A stretch of 33,881 nucleotides of DNA. It comes from Endotrypanum monterogeii (taxonomy: Eukaryota > Euglenozoa > Kinetoplastea > Trypanosomatida > Trypanosomatidae). Position numbers and translations under genes: made by a program. Below the pieces are notes generated by a model, which saw only the letters and a list, made by a program, of their open reading frames with translations, did no database searches and was not told the origin of the DNA. The DNA is taken from the NCBI GenBank assembly GCA_000333855.2, contig CM007326.1, positions 1-33,881 of the forward strand, in the 5' to 3' direction. Positions 10,805-19,943 of this stretch are shown one piece after another. Within the stretch, counting starts at the first letter, position 1. Each line of letters starts with the position of its first letter.

Positions 10805-12865
10805 TCAGTTGCGCTTGATCGTCCATAGCTTCAGCTTGTCGTCAAGCGAAGAGGTGAGCAATTTATCATTCTTTATGTCCATGTGGTAGACGGTGCTGAG
10901 GTGGCCAGTGATTGTCTCTACGTGTTGGCCGTCTTCTGTGCGCCACACCATGACGCTCCAATCGCGTGCACATGAAAAAATGTACTTGTCGTCGTCGGAA
11001 AAAATCGCGTGGTGAACGGACGTATTGTGCCCGTCCATCGAGCGCAAGCGTGTGCCGCTCGCGACATCCCAAAGGATAAGCTCGTAGTCCATACTGCCAC
11101 TGACAATATACTTATCGCTCTTCGAGAAAGCGACCGTCCACACGGTCCCGATGTGACCGACCAGCGATTTGACTTCTTTACCCGCATTCCAGTCCCATAT
11201 CTTGACTACGCGGTCATCACTGCCAGACACGACATATTTTCCATTATCGCAGTTGCTGAAGGCGCACGAGAACACAGCGAGGGTGTGACCCCTCAGCGTC
11301 ACCAGTTTGGAAAGCGTGTCCGCGTTCCACACACGCACAGTGTGATCACAGGAACCAGAGACAATGAACTCACCACTAGGGTTGTACTTGACGCAGTACA
11401 CTTTGTCCTCGTGCCCCTTGAGCGTGGCGGTCTTGCTGAACGAGGTCGTGTTCCACACTTTGATGGTACGATCGTCAGAGGAGGAAACAACACGATTGCC
11501 CTTCGGCGAGAAGTCACAGCACAGCACAAATCCGTTATGCCCGCCCTTCATGACAGTGCAGCTGCCGGTGCGGGTGTTCCAAATGCGAACGGAGCGGTCT
11601 CGGCTGGCGGTTACGAATAAGTCGCCCCTCGGAGAAAAGGCGCAGCAGTAGACCGCGAGAGAGTGGCCTGAGTAGGTAAATTCTTCTGCAACAGTGAGCT
11701 CTCCATTCGAGAACGCCTTGGCCCGGTTCGTCGCAGTCTGCACGCCACCAACACTCTGCGCGCGACCCTCCGTGAACTGATCATCCGAGCCTTTTGCGCG
11801 AGTTTCGGGATTAGAGCAAATCAGGCGTATCCGCTTCGGATCCCCCTGCATCACCATCTCGAGATACATCGCCAGCACGTCGTCATCGTCGAGCTCAATA
11901 ACGTCCTCCCCCTCATAGAATGAAAGAACTTTCCTGCGTCCAAACTTCTTTTCAACAATAGAAAGAAATTCGTCGAAGGTCATAGTAGCGGTAGCGTAGA
12001 TGAGCTTCGTACCGTTGGTGTTCTCTTCTTGAAGGTAGACTGGAATCTTGCCAGACGTACGGGCAGTCAGTGCTAGCTCAGCATGCTCATCCGCCTCATT
12101 GCGCGCTTTCGGCTCCTCGCGCAGGAGGGCCGCCACATCTGGTGCTGGTTGCTCCAGTACCTGGCGAATAAAGTCGTTCAGGTCGTTGCGCTCCTTCTCG
12201 GACATGCCGGCTAAGTCATCTATGGCACCGTAGGTCGAATGGGAATTACCAAAGTCGCTGGGCCCCGACTTGGGCAGCGGAGTCGCCGGGGCACTGGTGG
12301 AGCCCTCGTTGTCGCTGTTCCTTGGTTGGCTCTTGGCCTTCTTTCGTTCCTTGATGGACTTGACCATTTCCCAAATCTCGTGCTCTGTCGCCGACTCACC
12401 CGGTAAGTTTGTACGATACGTCTCCACGGCGATTTCCGGGGTGAGCTCCTTCTGCTTAGACAAGAGCTGCAGCACAGCGTTGCGCTTTCCACTGGGCAGA
12501 CCCTGGTAAGAAAGCTGCTTTCCGCGGTAGCTCAGGTAGATCTTCTGCGGCTTCTCCGGTTCCTCGACAGTTGGTGACTGCGATGGCAGGGGTGTGATGG
12601 GTGACTCCACGGAGACGCTGCCACCTTTGCCACGAGATTTTTTCTCCTCGCGCGCCGTCTTGGCCTCACCGTACATCGCCATCACCTGTTCGTCGGTGTA
12701 GTCACTGTGGTTTTCGATATTAAAGCGAAAAGTGGGCAGCACAACATCCTCGGAGACGCCCATCTTGGCGAGGATGTCCATCAAATCTCGTGGCCGACGA
12801 TCGGGATGGCCCTCATAAGAAATGTTTTTCCCCGTCACCTTGAAGCTTAGCTTCTGCTTGGCCAT
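10805..12865 (-). CDS. WD40-repeat protein with PB1-like region and duplicated N-terminal module
   Basis: The gene encodes 686 residues. Residues 395-686 form a complete seven-bladed WD40 propeller: the GH pairs fall at 400, 442, 484, 526, 570, 612 and 654, a 42-44 residue period, and most blades end in a WN or WD-type motif. Residues 284-350 look like a PB1/ubiquitin-fold domain with an acidic loop (YEGEDVIELDDDD at 317-329), the position of the OPCA motif that mediates PB1 pairing. Before it lie two related segments, about 4-77 and 107-178, each with a SYxG motif, a helical middle and a basic KERKK-type end; they look like an internal duplication. Residues 183-215 are Ser/Pro-rich linker. 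No membrane segment or signal is seen. The role is unknown; the architecture suggests an assembly scaffold. The ATG lies 5 nt below a likely splice acceptor, supporting this start. Confidence 0.92.
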   Translation of the reverse strand: MAKQKLSFKVTGKNISYEGHPDRRPRDLMDILAKMGVSEDVVLPTFRFNIENHSDYTDEQVMAMYGEAKTAREEKKSRGKGGSVSVESPITPLPSQSPTVEEPEKPQKIYLSYRGKQLSYQGLPSGKRNAVLQLLSKQKELTPEIAVETYRTNLPGESATEHEIWEMVKSIKERKKAKSQPRNSDNEGSTSAPATPLPKSGPSDFGNSHSTYGAIDDLAGMSEKERNDLNDFIRQVLEQPAPDVAALLREEPKARNEADEHAELALTARTSGKIPVYLQEENTNGTKLIYATATMTFDEFLSIVEKKFGRRKVLSFYEGEDVIELDDDDVLAMYLEMVMQGDPKRIRLICSNPETRAKGSDDQFTEGRAQSVGGVQTATNRAKAFSNGELTVAEEFTYSGHSLAVYCCAFSPRGDLFVTASRDRSVRIWNTRTGSCTVMKGGHNGFVLCCDFSPKGNRVVSSSDDRTIKVWNTTSFSKTATLKGHEDKVYCVKYNPSGEFIVSGSCDHTVRVWNADTLSKLVTLRGHTLAVFSCAFSNCDNGKYVVSGSDDRVVKIWDWNAGKEVKSLVGHIGTVWTVAFSKSDKYIVSGSMDYELILWDVASGTRLRSMDGHNTSVHHAIFSDDDKYIFSCARDWSVMVWRTEDGQHVETITGHLSTVYHMDIKNDKLLTSSLDDKLKLWTIKRN

Positions 12866-12921
12866 GGTTACTGATAGGGAAGAACGAAAAATACAGGAGA
12901 TAAAGGAAAAGAATTTGAAGG

Positions 12922-12960
<39 letters not shown>
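12866..12960 (-). promoter_or_regulatory. Predicted trans-splice acceptor of the WD40 gene
   Basis: On the minus strand an (AC)n array (12959-12923) leads into an AG-free pyrimidine tract of about 50 nt that ends in an AG at 12872-12871, 5 nt above the ATG. This is a strong match to the polypyrimidine-AG layout. Confidence 0.5.
12923..12959. repeat. (GT)n microsatellite
   Basis: An uninterrupted array of about 18 GT units. It is AC repeat in the minus-strand transcript, directly upstream of the pyrimidine tract of the WD40 gene. Confidence 0.9.
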
Positions 12961-12961
<1 letters not shown>

Positions 12962-13844
12962 GGCAGGAAAGGGGAGGCGCACAGGCTACGCAATCGAGTA
13001 TCAAAAGGGAGTGTTTTATCTGTGCTTCGATGCTCCAGTTTCCGTATCGTTGAAAGGGGGAGGGGAGAGGAGAGGAGAGGGGGTTCCTATGAAAAAAATG
13101 AAGCACAGCAATGAAGGGAGTATCGACGAAACAAAAATGGAAACACAACGGACGTGTCAAGCTGGACAATTGACTTGATGTACGCAGCAATGGCGGGCCG
13201 GCATGAAAAAAACAGGAGCGAGAGTGAGTGAGTGTGTAGGGGGGGGGGAGGAACATGGGCGAAATCAGAGGAAGGGGGGCGTATACGAGGATAAAGTCAT
13301 GAGAAAAAAGATTTCAGCATGAGTTGCGGAAGAGGACGAGAGGGGGGAGGATAAAGACCGCACCGAGATAGAAGTTTTTTTTTTTTAAGATGCGGCGAGG
13401 GGCGTGAGCAAAGCATGGCATAGGTAGGCAGATAAAAGTTAGAGTTCTTTCATGATGTTACGGCCGCACACAGTGTCGAGGAGGTGTCACCCTCATCCAT
13501 GTGGGGCGAATAGACAATGTCGCTGTTGTTTCCCTTCTCACCTTTTTTTTTTTCGAGCACCGCAGATCACTGGAGCAACGCGAATCCACAAACACACACA
13601 CAGAGACAAACACAGACACACACACACACACACTTACACACATACATACACTTAGCGATCACAACACATCATCCAACAGTGAACTCCGCTACTCGCGGGG
13701 GAAGAAAAAGATTTGGTGCTTCGATGAGGGGCAGCACAAATGGAGTGACACTGACATTTCACGGAAGGAAGGGGAAGCGGCACGCAACAGAAACACACTC
13801 CGCCCTAATGGAGGAGAGAACGAGGAGCAGCGGAGGAGGCACTC
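12961..13844. other. Spacer between mL46-like and WD40 genes
   Basis: This purine-rich spacer (on the plus strand) should hold the 3' UTR of the mL46-like gene. It contains a GGAGA repeat near 13058-13082, a G9 run at 13240-13248, T10 at 13376-13385 and a CA-rich array at 13587-13650. No coding region is supported. Confidence 0.5.
13587..13650. repeat. Imperfect CA repeat
   Basis: CA units interrupted by GAGA, TT and TACA variants. It lies about 200 bp below the mL46-like stop codon. Confidence 0.75.
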
Positions 13845-14723
13845 TCAATTCCTTTCGAACGTGCTGTCGGCGCTAATGTCAAGTAGAGCCTTGAGCAGCT
13901 CCTCACTGGTGAAGCCGTCGCTGTACTGCAGCAACTCCTGCCGGGTGACCCACGCGTGATCCTTCACCTTGGGCTCGTACAAGGGAAACTGTGGGCGGCC
14001 GGCGAGGTATGTTGCGGTGTAGATGAAAAGTCGGACATTGTCCTCCTCGAGGAAAACAGTTGCCTGCGGCGCATTCGACCACAGGTAGCAGTCTAGCTTG
14101 TCGGTATTCTGGGAAGCAATCAATCGATCGGCTGTCATGCGGAGTGACTCGTCGTCCCTTCGCGCTGTGTGGGGAATTGTCCATTTGCCTGTTGCCTCCT
14201 CCTGCACAATGAGGTAGAGGAAATCATCAAGCTTCCGGTGCAACGTGTGGCGCGGTGGCGGTTGGTCGCCCAAGCTGTCCGGCGTCCACATGTCAGCGGC
14301 AGTCACGCGCTTCTCCGGGGTGTAACGTTCCACCACCACCTTCATGGCATCCTGGTAAAGCTCTAGCCCGAAGAAGTTGCCTTTGATCTGGTTGGGGTCC
14401 GTGCGGCCAAGAACATCCATTGTCTGCCCACGATTTGCGAAAAAAGATGTGGCTGACTCTGCGGACTCATGCCGGCTGTAGCGCTGTTGCTCGCGCTCCA
14501 GAAGGTGGCTCATCTCCACCTCAAGTGGGTGTGGAGAGTGCTTGACTATTTGATTACGGTGAACATAGTAGCCAACATGAACCCGTTGCGGCGTGGGTCC
14601 GTCATGGACGTGTATTTGTGGTATGATGGGAGTGCGATGCTGCGAGTGGAAGAAGCGACTCGATGATACGATAGAGAATCTCACTGCAGCAGTCCGTGGA
14701 CTGATCGGTCTGGAGTAGCGCAT
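13845..14723 (-). CDS. mL46: Mitochondrial large-subunit ribosomal protein mL46-like (Nudix-fold)
   Basis: The gene encodes 292 residues. The first 30 are rich in Arg and Ser and poor in acidic residues, like a mitochondrial presequence. Residues 164-270 resemble the Nudix-derived domain of mL46: a hydrophobic strand (DDFLYLIVQE), WTIPHTARRDDESLRMTADR where a Nudix protein would have its box, then CYLWSNAP, a strand RLFIYTATYLAG and a closing HAWVTRQEL. The catalytic Nudix glutamates (REXXEE) are absent, as expected for a structural ribosomal protein and not a hydrolase. It should act in the mitoribosome translating maxicircle mRNAs. The frame has a TTG three codons upstream, but the first ATG is at 14723-14721 (MRYSRPISPR) and is taken as the start. 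Its leader, with an acceptor near 14830, is about 100 nt. The family call is from remembered motif similarity. Confidence 0.8.
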   Translation of the reverse strand: MRYSRPISPRTAAVRFSIVSSSRFFHSQHRTPIIPQIHVHDGPTPQRVHVGYYVHRNQIVKHSPHPLEVEMSHLLEREQQRYSRHESAESATSFFANRGQTMDVLGRTDPNQIKGNFFGLELYQDAMKVVVERYTPEKRVTAADMWTPDSLGDQPPPRHTLHRKLDDFLYLIVQEEATGKWTIPHTARRDDESLRMTADRLIASQNTDKLDCYLWSNAPQATVFLEEDNVRLFIYTATYLAGRPQFPLYEPKVKDHAWVTRQELLQYSDGFTSEELLKALLDISADSTFERN

Positions 14724-15349
14724 GCCCCTCAATCACGGTTGATGATTTCTTTTTTTTTATTTTACGGATGTGGAAGTGTGGGTGCACTCGTACGTTGTTG
14801 AAGCATCGGACTGTCCACTACAGCTCTGCTGCACGCGGTGGTTGACAAAGAAGGGGGAGGGGCACCACATAAATCGATACGGCAACGTAAACTCATGAAG
14901 TGACAAGGAAAAAGGAGAGGGAGGGACGATGTGGCATGGAAACAGCTTGGACATACTCCTTCAAGGGAAGAGAACAAGAGACCCGAAGAAGAATATTGAT
15001 ACCGAGGCTATCAGCAACCGAGCAATTGAGAAGACGAGATTTTTTATTAAAAGATGACCACCATGTGCTGAAGCGCACTCTCGCATTGATCAAGATGTGT
15101 GAATATCATTGCAGAGGTTTACGGTGCTTCTACACCCTCACCGATTTGCGTCTGAGAACAAGAATGGCGGGGGGATAGTATTACCACTGCAAGACTGTAC
15201 ACCCATAGGGGCGGATCGAGGAACAATACGCCGAAGTAAACATAGTACTGCATCGGCTGACTTCAAATATGAGCAACAGGTTAAATAAGTTGCACAACCC
15301 TATTCACAACTATTTATTCCCCTGTGCTCACTATGAGAAACATCACTCA

Positions 15350-16131
15350 CGCGCCGGATACGCGCCTCGAGTTGGGTTAAGCGCCCCATCATCGTTTCGA
15401 GTGAACCGCTTAAGCGACTCTCCGTCTCGTGAAGATGTCACTAGAGTGAGTAAGAAATTCCGATGAAGACTACGTCAGGAGTGGCGATTGAGAAACTCGG
15501 TAACGGGACTGTCACCTGCGAAAGACGGCACCTGGCTGTCATCTCCGCGCCGAGCTGGAGAGAAGGTGGGGACAGAGGCAAGTGCATAATTATGTGAGCG
15601 GCGACGGCAACAACTAGTGCCTTCGGCGTTCGTGCAAATAACTTCAGACGGTACGCCCGCCGCGGCGGGAATAGCATTCCGTCAGAACCGTGACAGAAGA
15701 AGTGGGCGTGAAGAGGGGTAGAAGATTCTGAGGGCTGCGCCTGTTGCGTGAGCAAAGGCGCCGAGAGGCATCACTACCAGCGTCGTGGATCTCGATCACT
15801 ATTGCATTGGCCACCAAGCCCAACGCAACCACACCCGTGCATCCTCCCTGCAGCATCAGCCACGGAGTTGTAGAACGCACCGGAAAGGCAAGCGGGGCCT
15901 CGTGACGTGATACCAGCGCCTCTTGCACTGCAGCCCTCAACAGACTTCATACCACCCTCCCCCCTCCCTCCTTCCAGAAAGGTGTAGCATACTCGTCCAC
16001 ACGACGCATCACTGTCGCCCCAGCTGCACGTGATCGAGCATTGTGTTTCAGAGCTCATAGTATAGAATGCTTGGTAATCAAAATGGAAGGACACGATAAA
16101 GCACCACTTGCAGATAGAGAAAAAAAAAATT
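15350..16131. mobile_element. Possible degenerate SIDER-type retroposon
   Basis: This block of about 760 bp is unlike its surroundings: balanced purine/pyrimidine content, higher GC, no microsatellite, followed by an A9 run at 16121-16129 that could be a remnant poly-A tail in plus orientation. It has no intact ORF. Size, position in a spacer and A-rich end fit the degenerate SIDER retroposons of Leishmania 3' UTRs. I cannot confirm it without alignment, and no target-site duplication was identified. Confidence 0.3.
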
Positions 16132-16848
16132 CAGGTATCAAGGAAAAGAAAGCTTCTTTGTATGGATGAACCTGTGTGTCTCCATGCGTGAGCTGGCACA
16201 GCACTAAAAATCAGAGAAAGGGTGTCCGCACAGTAGTTGCAGCTCACTAACAGCTATGCCTTCGGGGCTTCACAGTGAGTACGCCGCCCCCCCCCTATGC
16301 CTGTATACGGAAACGCGTAGATGTATGTCCTCCACCCACAGTCCTTATTCACTGCAACGAGTGGGAACGAGCCGCTGACCAAAGCACACACAAAAAAAAA
16401 AGAAGATAGAGGGATACGTGCATCCCTCCGACATCGAGTATTTGAAAAAAAAGGCGAGGGAAGCAGTTTGAAGAATTTGAAGAGCAGAACAAAGTGCGAC
16501 AGCGTCAATCCCAAGCGCCGCTGACATCTGTCATCTTGTGTATGCGTACAATGTATAAATATACATGTGTACATCCGCGTGCGCTGGCAATGATAAAGGA
16601 GAGAGGTGAAAAGCTCGTCGCCATTTTGAGATCTGGTCTGGACCGCCACCTCTGCCCCCCCCTTTACGTGTGCATCACAATTCAACGAATGGCATCCTCG
16701 ATAGGGGTAATAAATATCATCGTTGTATCATACAAGCGCTTATTTCACTGCGAACGCCGACGGCGCTTACTGATTACGTCTTCTTCTTCTTTGTGTGTGT
16801 GTGTGTGTGTTGTTCCGGAGTTGCACATCGGATTTTTGGGTGCTGCTT

Positions 16849-16890
16849 GCTGTCCAGCAAGTGAAATAGGGTCCCCATTTGCTGGACAGC
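16849..16890. repeat. Perfect 12-bp inverted repeat
   Basis: The arms 16849-16860 (GCTGTCCAGCAA) and 16879-16890 (TTGCTGGACAGC) are exact reverse complements, separated by 18 nt. They would form a stable hairpin in RNA from either strand. In the transcript it lies in the PUF to mL46 spacer. Confidence 0.75.
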
Positions 16891-18971
16891 TGCCCCTCAT
16901 GTACCGATGCCTCCAATGCATCAAATGTTTCACCTGAGCATTAAACGTCAGGAAGAGGGGGAGGACTACGTCATTATGCATAGACACACACGCACAGATA
17001 CATACATACATACAAATGCGCAGAGAGAGAGAGAGAGAACCAGATAGACCGTTATACCCTCACGCACTACAAAGGTGTATGTTGTCAAGCCCAATCAATT
17101 AACGGCGTTTCTGTGCGCTCTAGTGTCTCTTGTTGCTCATGTATGGGTCTTGTGGGTGTGAATGAATGAATCGATGGTTGAAGCAATGAGAGGAGGGGGG
17201 AAACAAAAAAAAAAAAAGGAAGGAAGGAAGAGGGTTAAACAGACACCATTGCCACTACCCTCCCGCATATAAACCCTTATTTCCAGCACCTACACAAAGA
17301 CCGTCGCATGTATACACGCCGTCTCCTCGTCTGCGCTGGCGCACCTACTGATGTGTCCTTGCTCAGGTGACAAGGAGGAGAATGAATCGGACCCTCCGCT
17401 GCCACGACCACCCTGTCCTTGTCTGCATAACCTTCTCGAATCACGTCGCCTCATTAAATAAAAACACCACAAACTCGAAAGGAAACCCTTACGGTTTGCC
17501 AGAGGTCTCCTACATGAGAAGAGAGTTGTGCAGAACAAAACGGTCAGAAAGTGATGGGTCATGAAGACACGACACGCCAGCAACAAGCAGCACAAACATG
17601 GGGGTTAGGGACCGAGCAAAATATGCGACGCACACATGAAAAGACTGCAGGGGTGAGAAAAAGGTGGTGAAAATGAACTAAATATGTAAAACCGAGGTGA
17701 CACGCGACTGGGGAGCGCTGTTAGAGAGAAGTAGTGGGGAGGGGGGATATAAAAAAAAAAAACAATTGTCATGGGAACAGCCCAAGAAATGAGCTAAGAT
17801 GAATCAATGCAGACAAGGAAGTCAAACAAAAACACACACAAACACACAAACAAATGGGATGGCACCGTCTACCTCTGCTATCAAGTCCCCCTACTTTCAA
17901 CGGCGGCAACGGCAGGAAATATATTTCCGCTGCGGCACGCGTGCAATGTCAACATGATTCTTTTGTATAAAAAAAAAAAAATGAAGCGCAGCGTGTTCAT
18001 GCGCTGTCCACAACTTCCCCCCGGAAAAAAAAAGCGTTTCAGTTGATCTACGTGTCCTCTTGCGCGAGTATCTAAACAAAAAAAAAAAAAGTGCTGGCTT
18101 AGCTGTCTCAGCTCAGCTACCCAGTGCTCTGCGCGCGTGGGGAGCAGGAATAAAATAATGCGACTGTCATCTCGTGTGTGTGGTTGAGAGCTTTCGCATC
18201 ACAGATTTACCTTGCAGATGCCCTCAAGAAAACCGTTCTTGGACGGCTACAAAACGCCGTCCCTCGACCCCCTTCCATCCCCTTCAGTGATGAGTGCACG
18301 TGAGGTCAACATCGAGAGCAGGCACTCTCGCCCACCTCACGGCAGAGGGCAGAGGCATGGTCCGGCACGTCGTTCCTCTTCGTGAGCAGTCGCATGCTTC
18401 TTTGCTTCGAGTTTGATGGACCTCATGTGGTGTGCCCTTAAACAGATGATCGAAACTACACTTACGGAAGAAGGACTAAAAGACGTTCGCGGCGTGGGCT
18501 CCAGCGCACTTGCCGAGGAGGAGGGGAAAAAAAATGAAGCATGACTGAGAACCAGCGAAATCAATCCGTTAAGAGGCACAAGTACAGGGCCGAAGGAAAA
18601 CGACAAAGAAAGACGGTGCACTCAAACCCCGGTCGACAAACACCACCTCGCACAGTGAACGAGAGAGCAGTATTTTATGAACTACATGCCGAACCGCGCT
18701 GGTGGTAAGACGGTGGCAGCGGCGTGCACACAAAGACAAAAAGGGGGAAGGGAGACAACACCACCAGACCACACAATAATCAAGAATCGAAAGATATATC
18801 ATTAGCGGCAACGTTACAGAGAAAGTTGCTGTTTGCGTGGGTGCTGAACAGACGCAATCATCAATATGCGCATCCAGTACCCATTTTTCATTTCCAGTCA
18901 GCATTGATAGCCTATAGAGCTGCGAAAGGAGAGGGAACAAACACTAGTAAAATATATTTTTTAAGAGGTGC

Positions 18972-19012
18972 GTGTGTGTGTGTGTGTGTGTCTGTGTGTC
19001 TGTGTGTGTGTG
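18972..19012. repeat. GT repeat with GTCT interruptions
   Basis: About twenty GT units interrupted twice by TC. It lies roughly 930 bp below the PUF stop codon. Confidence 0.8.
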
Positions 19013-19228
19013 GTGGAGAGAGACAGTGATTGTGTTCATGCGTTGTCGCGATCCAGTGGAGAGCGAGAGGTATCAACTGAGCACGCAACGGAGACAACAA
19101 CAACAAAAAAAAAAAAGGAGGCTGTAGCGAAAAGAAGAAAAATCAAGACAAAAAAGACATATCGCGAAGATCGATGAAAACGGGAGAGAAGTAAGAAAAA
19201 AAGGAGGGAGGGGATATAGCTTGCCTCG

Positions 19229-19277
19229 ACACACACACACACACACACACACGCATGTATATAGATATAGATATAGA

Positions 19278-19313
<36 letters not shown>

Positions 19314-19314
19314 T
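19229..19314. repeat. Compound (AC)n - (ATAGAT)n - (TA)n repeat
   Basis: Twelve AC units, then ATAGAT units (19259-19280), then a long TA array to about 19309. The order AC then TA repeats the layout at 7711-7752. Confidence 0.85.
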
Positions 19315-19622
19315 ACAAACACACGGTCGTTAACATCGACAAAGAACATTAAAAGCCAACAGCCAGATATCAATACACGAAAAGGAGGATGGGGAAGGGA
19401 TGTGCATTATCCACCACCGTCACCATCGCTATCAGACCACATACAAGTAACACATCACTCCTTTGGGCACATAGGCCACCAAAAGTCTTCAGCGAAACTC
19501 CATATAAATAGATGTATGATGGGATGGGGGGGGGAGGGAGGGGTAGTTGTGCATCAAAACGTTGGTATCTGCACGCAAACGCAGTAAAATAACATCGGGG
19601 GACATCAGAGTAAAACAGAGAA

Positions 19623-19664
19623 GTGCGTATGTGCGCGTGCGTATGTGCGCGTGCGTATGTGTGT
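19623..19664. repeat. Three-copy 14-bp tandem repeat
   Basis: The unit GTGCGTATGTGCGC occurs at 19623-19636 and 19637-19650, and a third copy at 19651-19664 has two C to T changes. It runs into a G-rich tract at 19667-19683. Confidence 0.8.
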
Positions 19665-19943
19665 GTGGGGTGGGGGGGGGGGGAAGAACGAGAAGACGTT
19701 CGCATTCGAACACGGGAGGATACCGAATACACCGGTTAATATATGTAAGGAGACATGTGGTACTTGAGGTCGCACCGGCCTCGGTCGAGTGAGTATTGCC
19801 GGGGGAGCTCATGTGGTTGCCTTGCCATCGACACTGGTAGTGATCTTGTGTCCTCTGCCCCCACCCCTTTCTTCCTCCTCGTTGCTCTCCCACGAGGCAA
19901 ATCGAATAGGCAAAGGTAAAGGCGATCGCATCCCTGTGGATCT

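Larger units (their letters stand above)
14724..19943. other. Large gene-poor spacer (5.2 kb)
   Basis: No coding region is supported on either strand. The spacer should contain the PUF mRNA 3' UTR at its high end and the mL46-like leader at its low end; a likely acceptor AG is at 14830-14829. It has simple repeats at 16793-16810, 17001-17038, 18972-19012, 19229-19314 and 19623-19664, a 12-bp inverted repeat at 16849-16890, and a compositionally distinct block at about 15350-16110. The minus-strand frame 16685-16254 is low in recognisable features and not accepted. Confidence 0.55.

Noticed and set aside
11009..11620. 203-codon plus-strand frame opposite the WD40 gene
   Set aside because: It is an antisense shadow of the GC-rich WD40 coding sequence; the minus-strand frame carries the complete propeller.
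14724..14732. Upstream TTG start for the mL46-like gene
   Set aside because: The first codon of that longer frame is TTG; eukaryotic initiation favours the ATG three codons later at 14723-14721.
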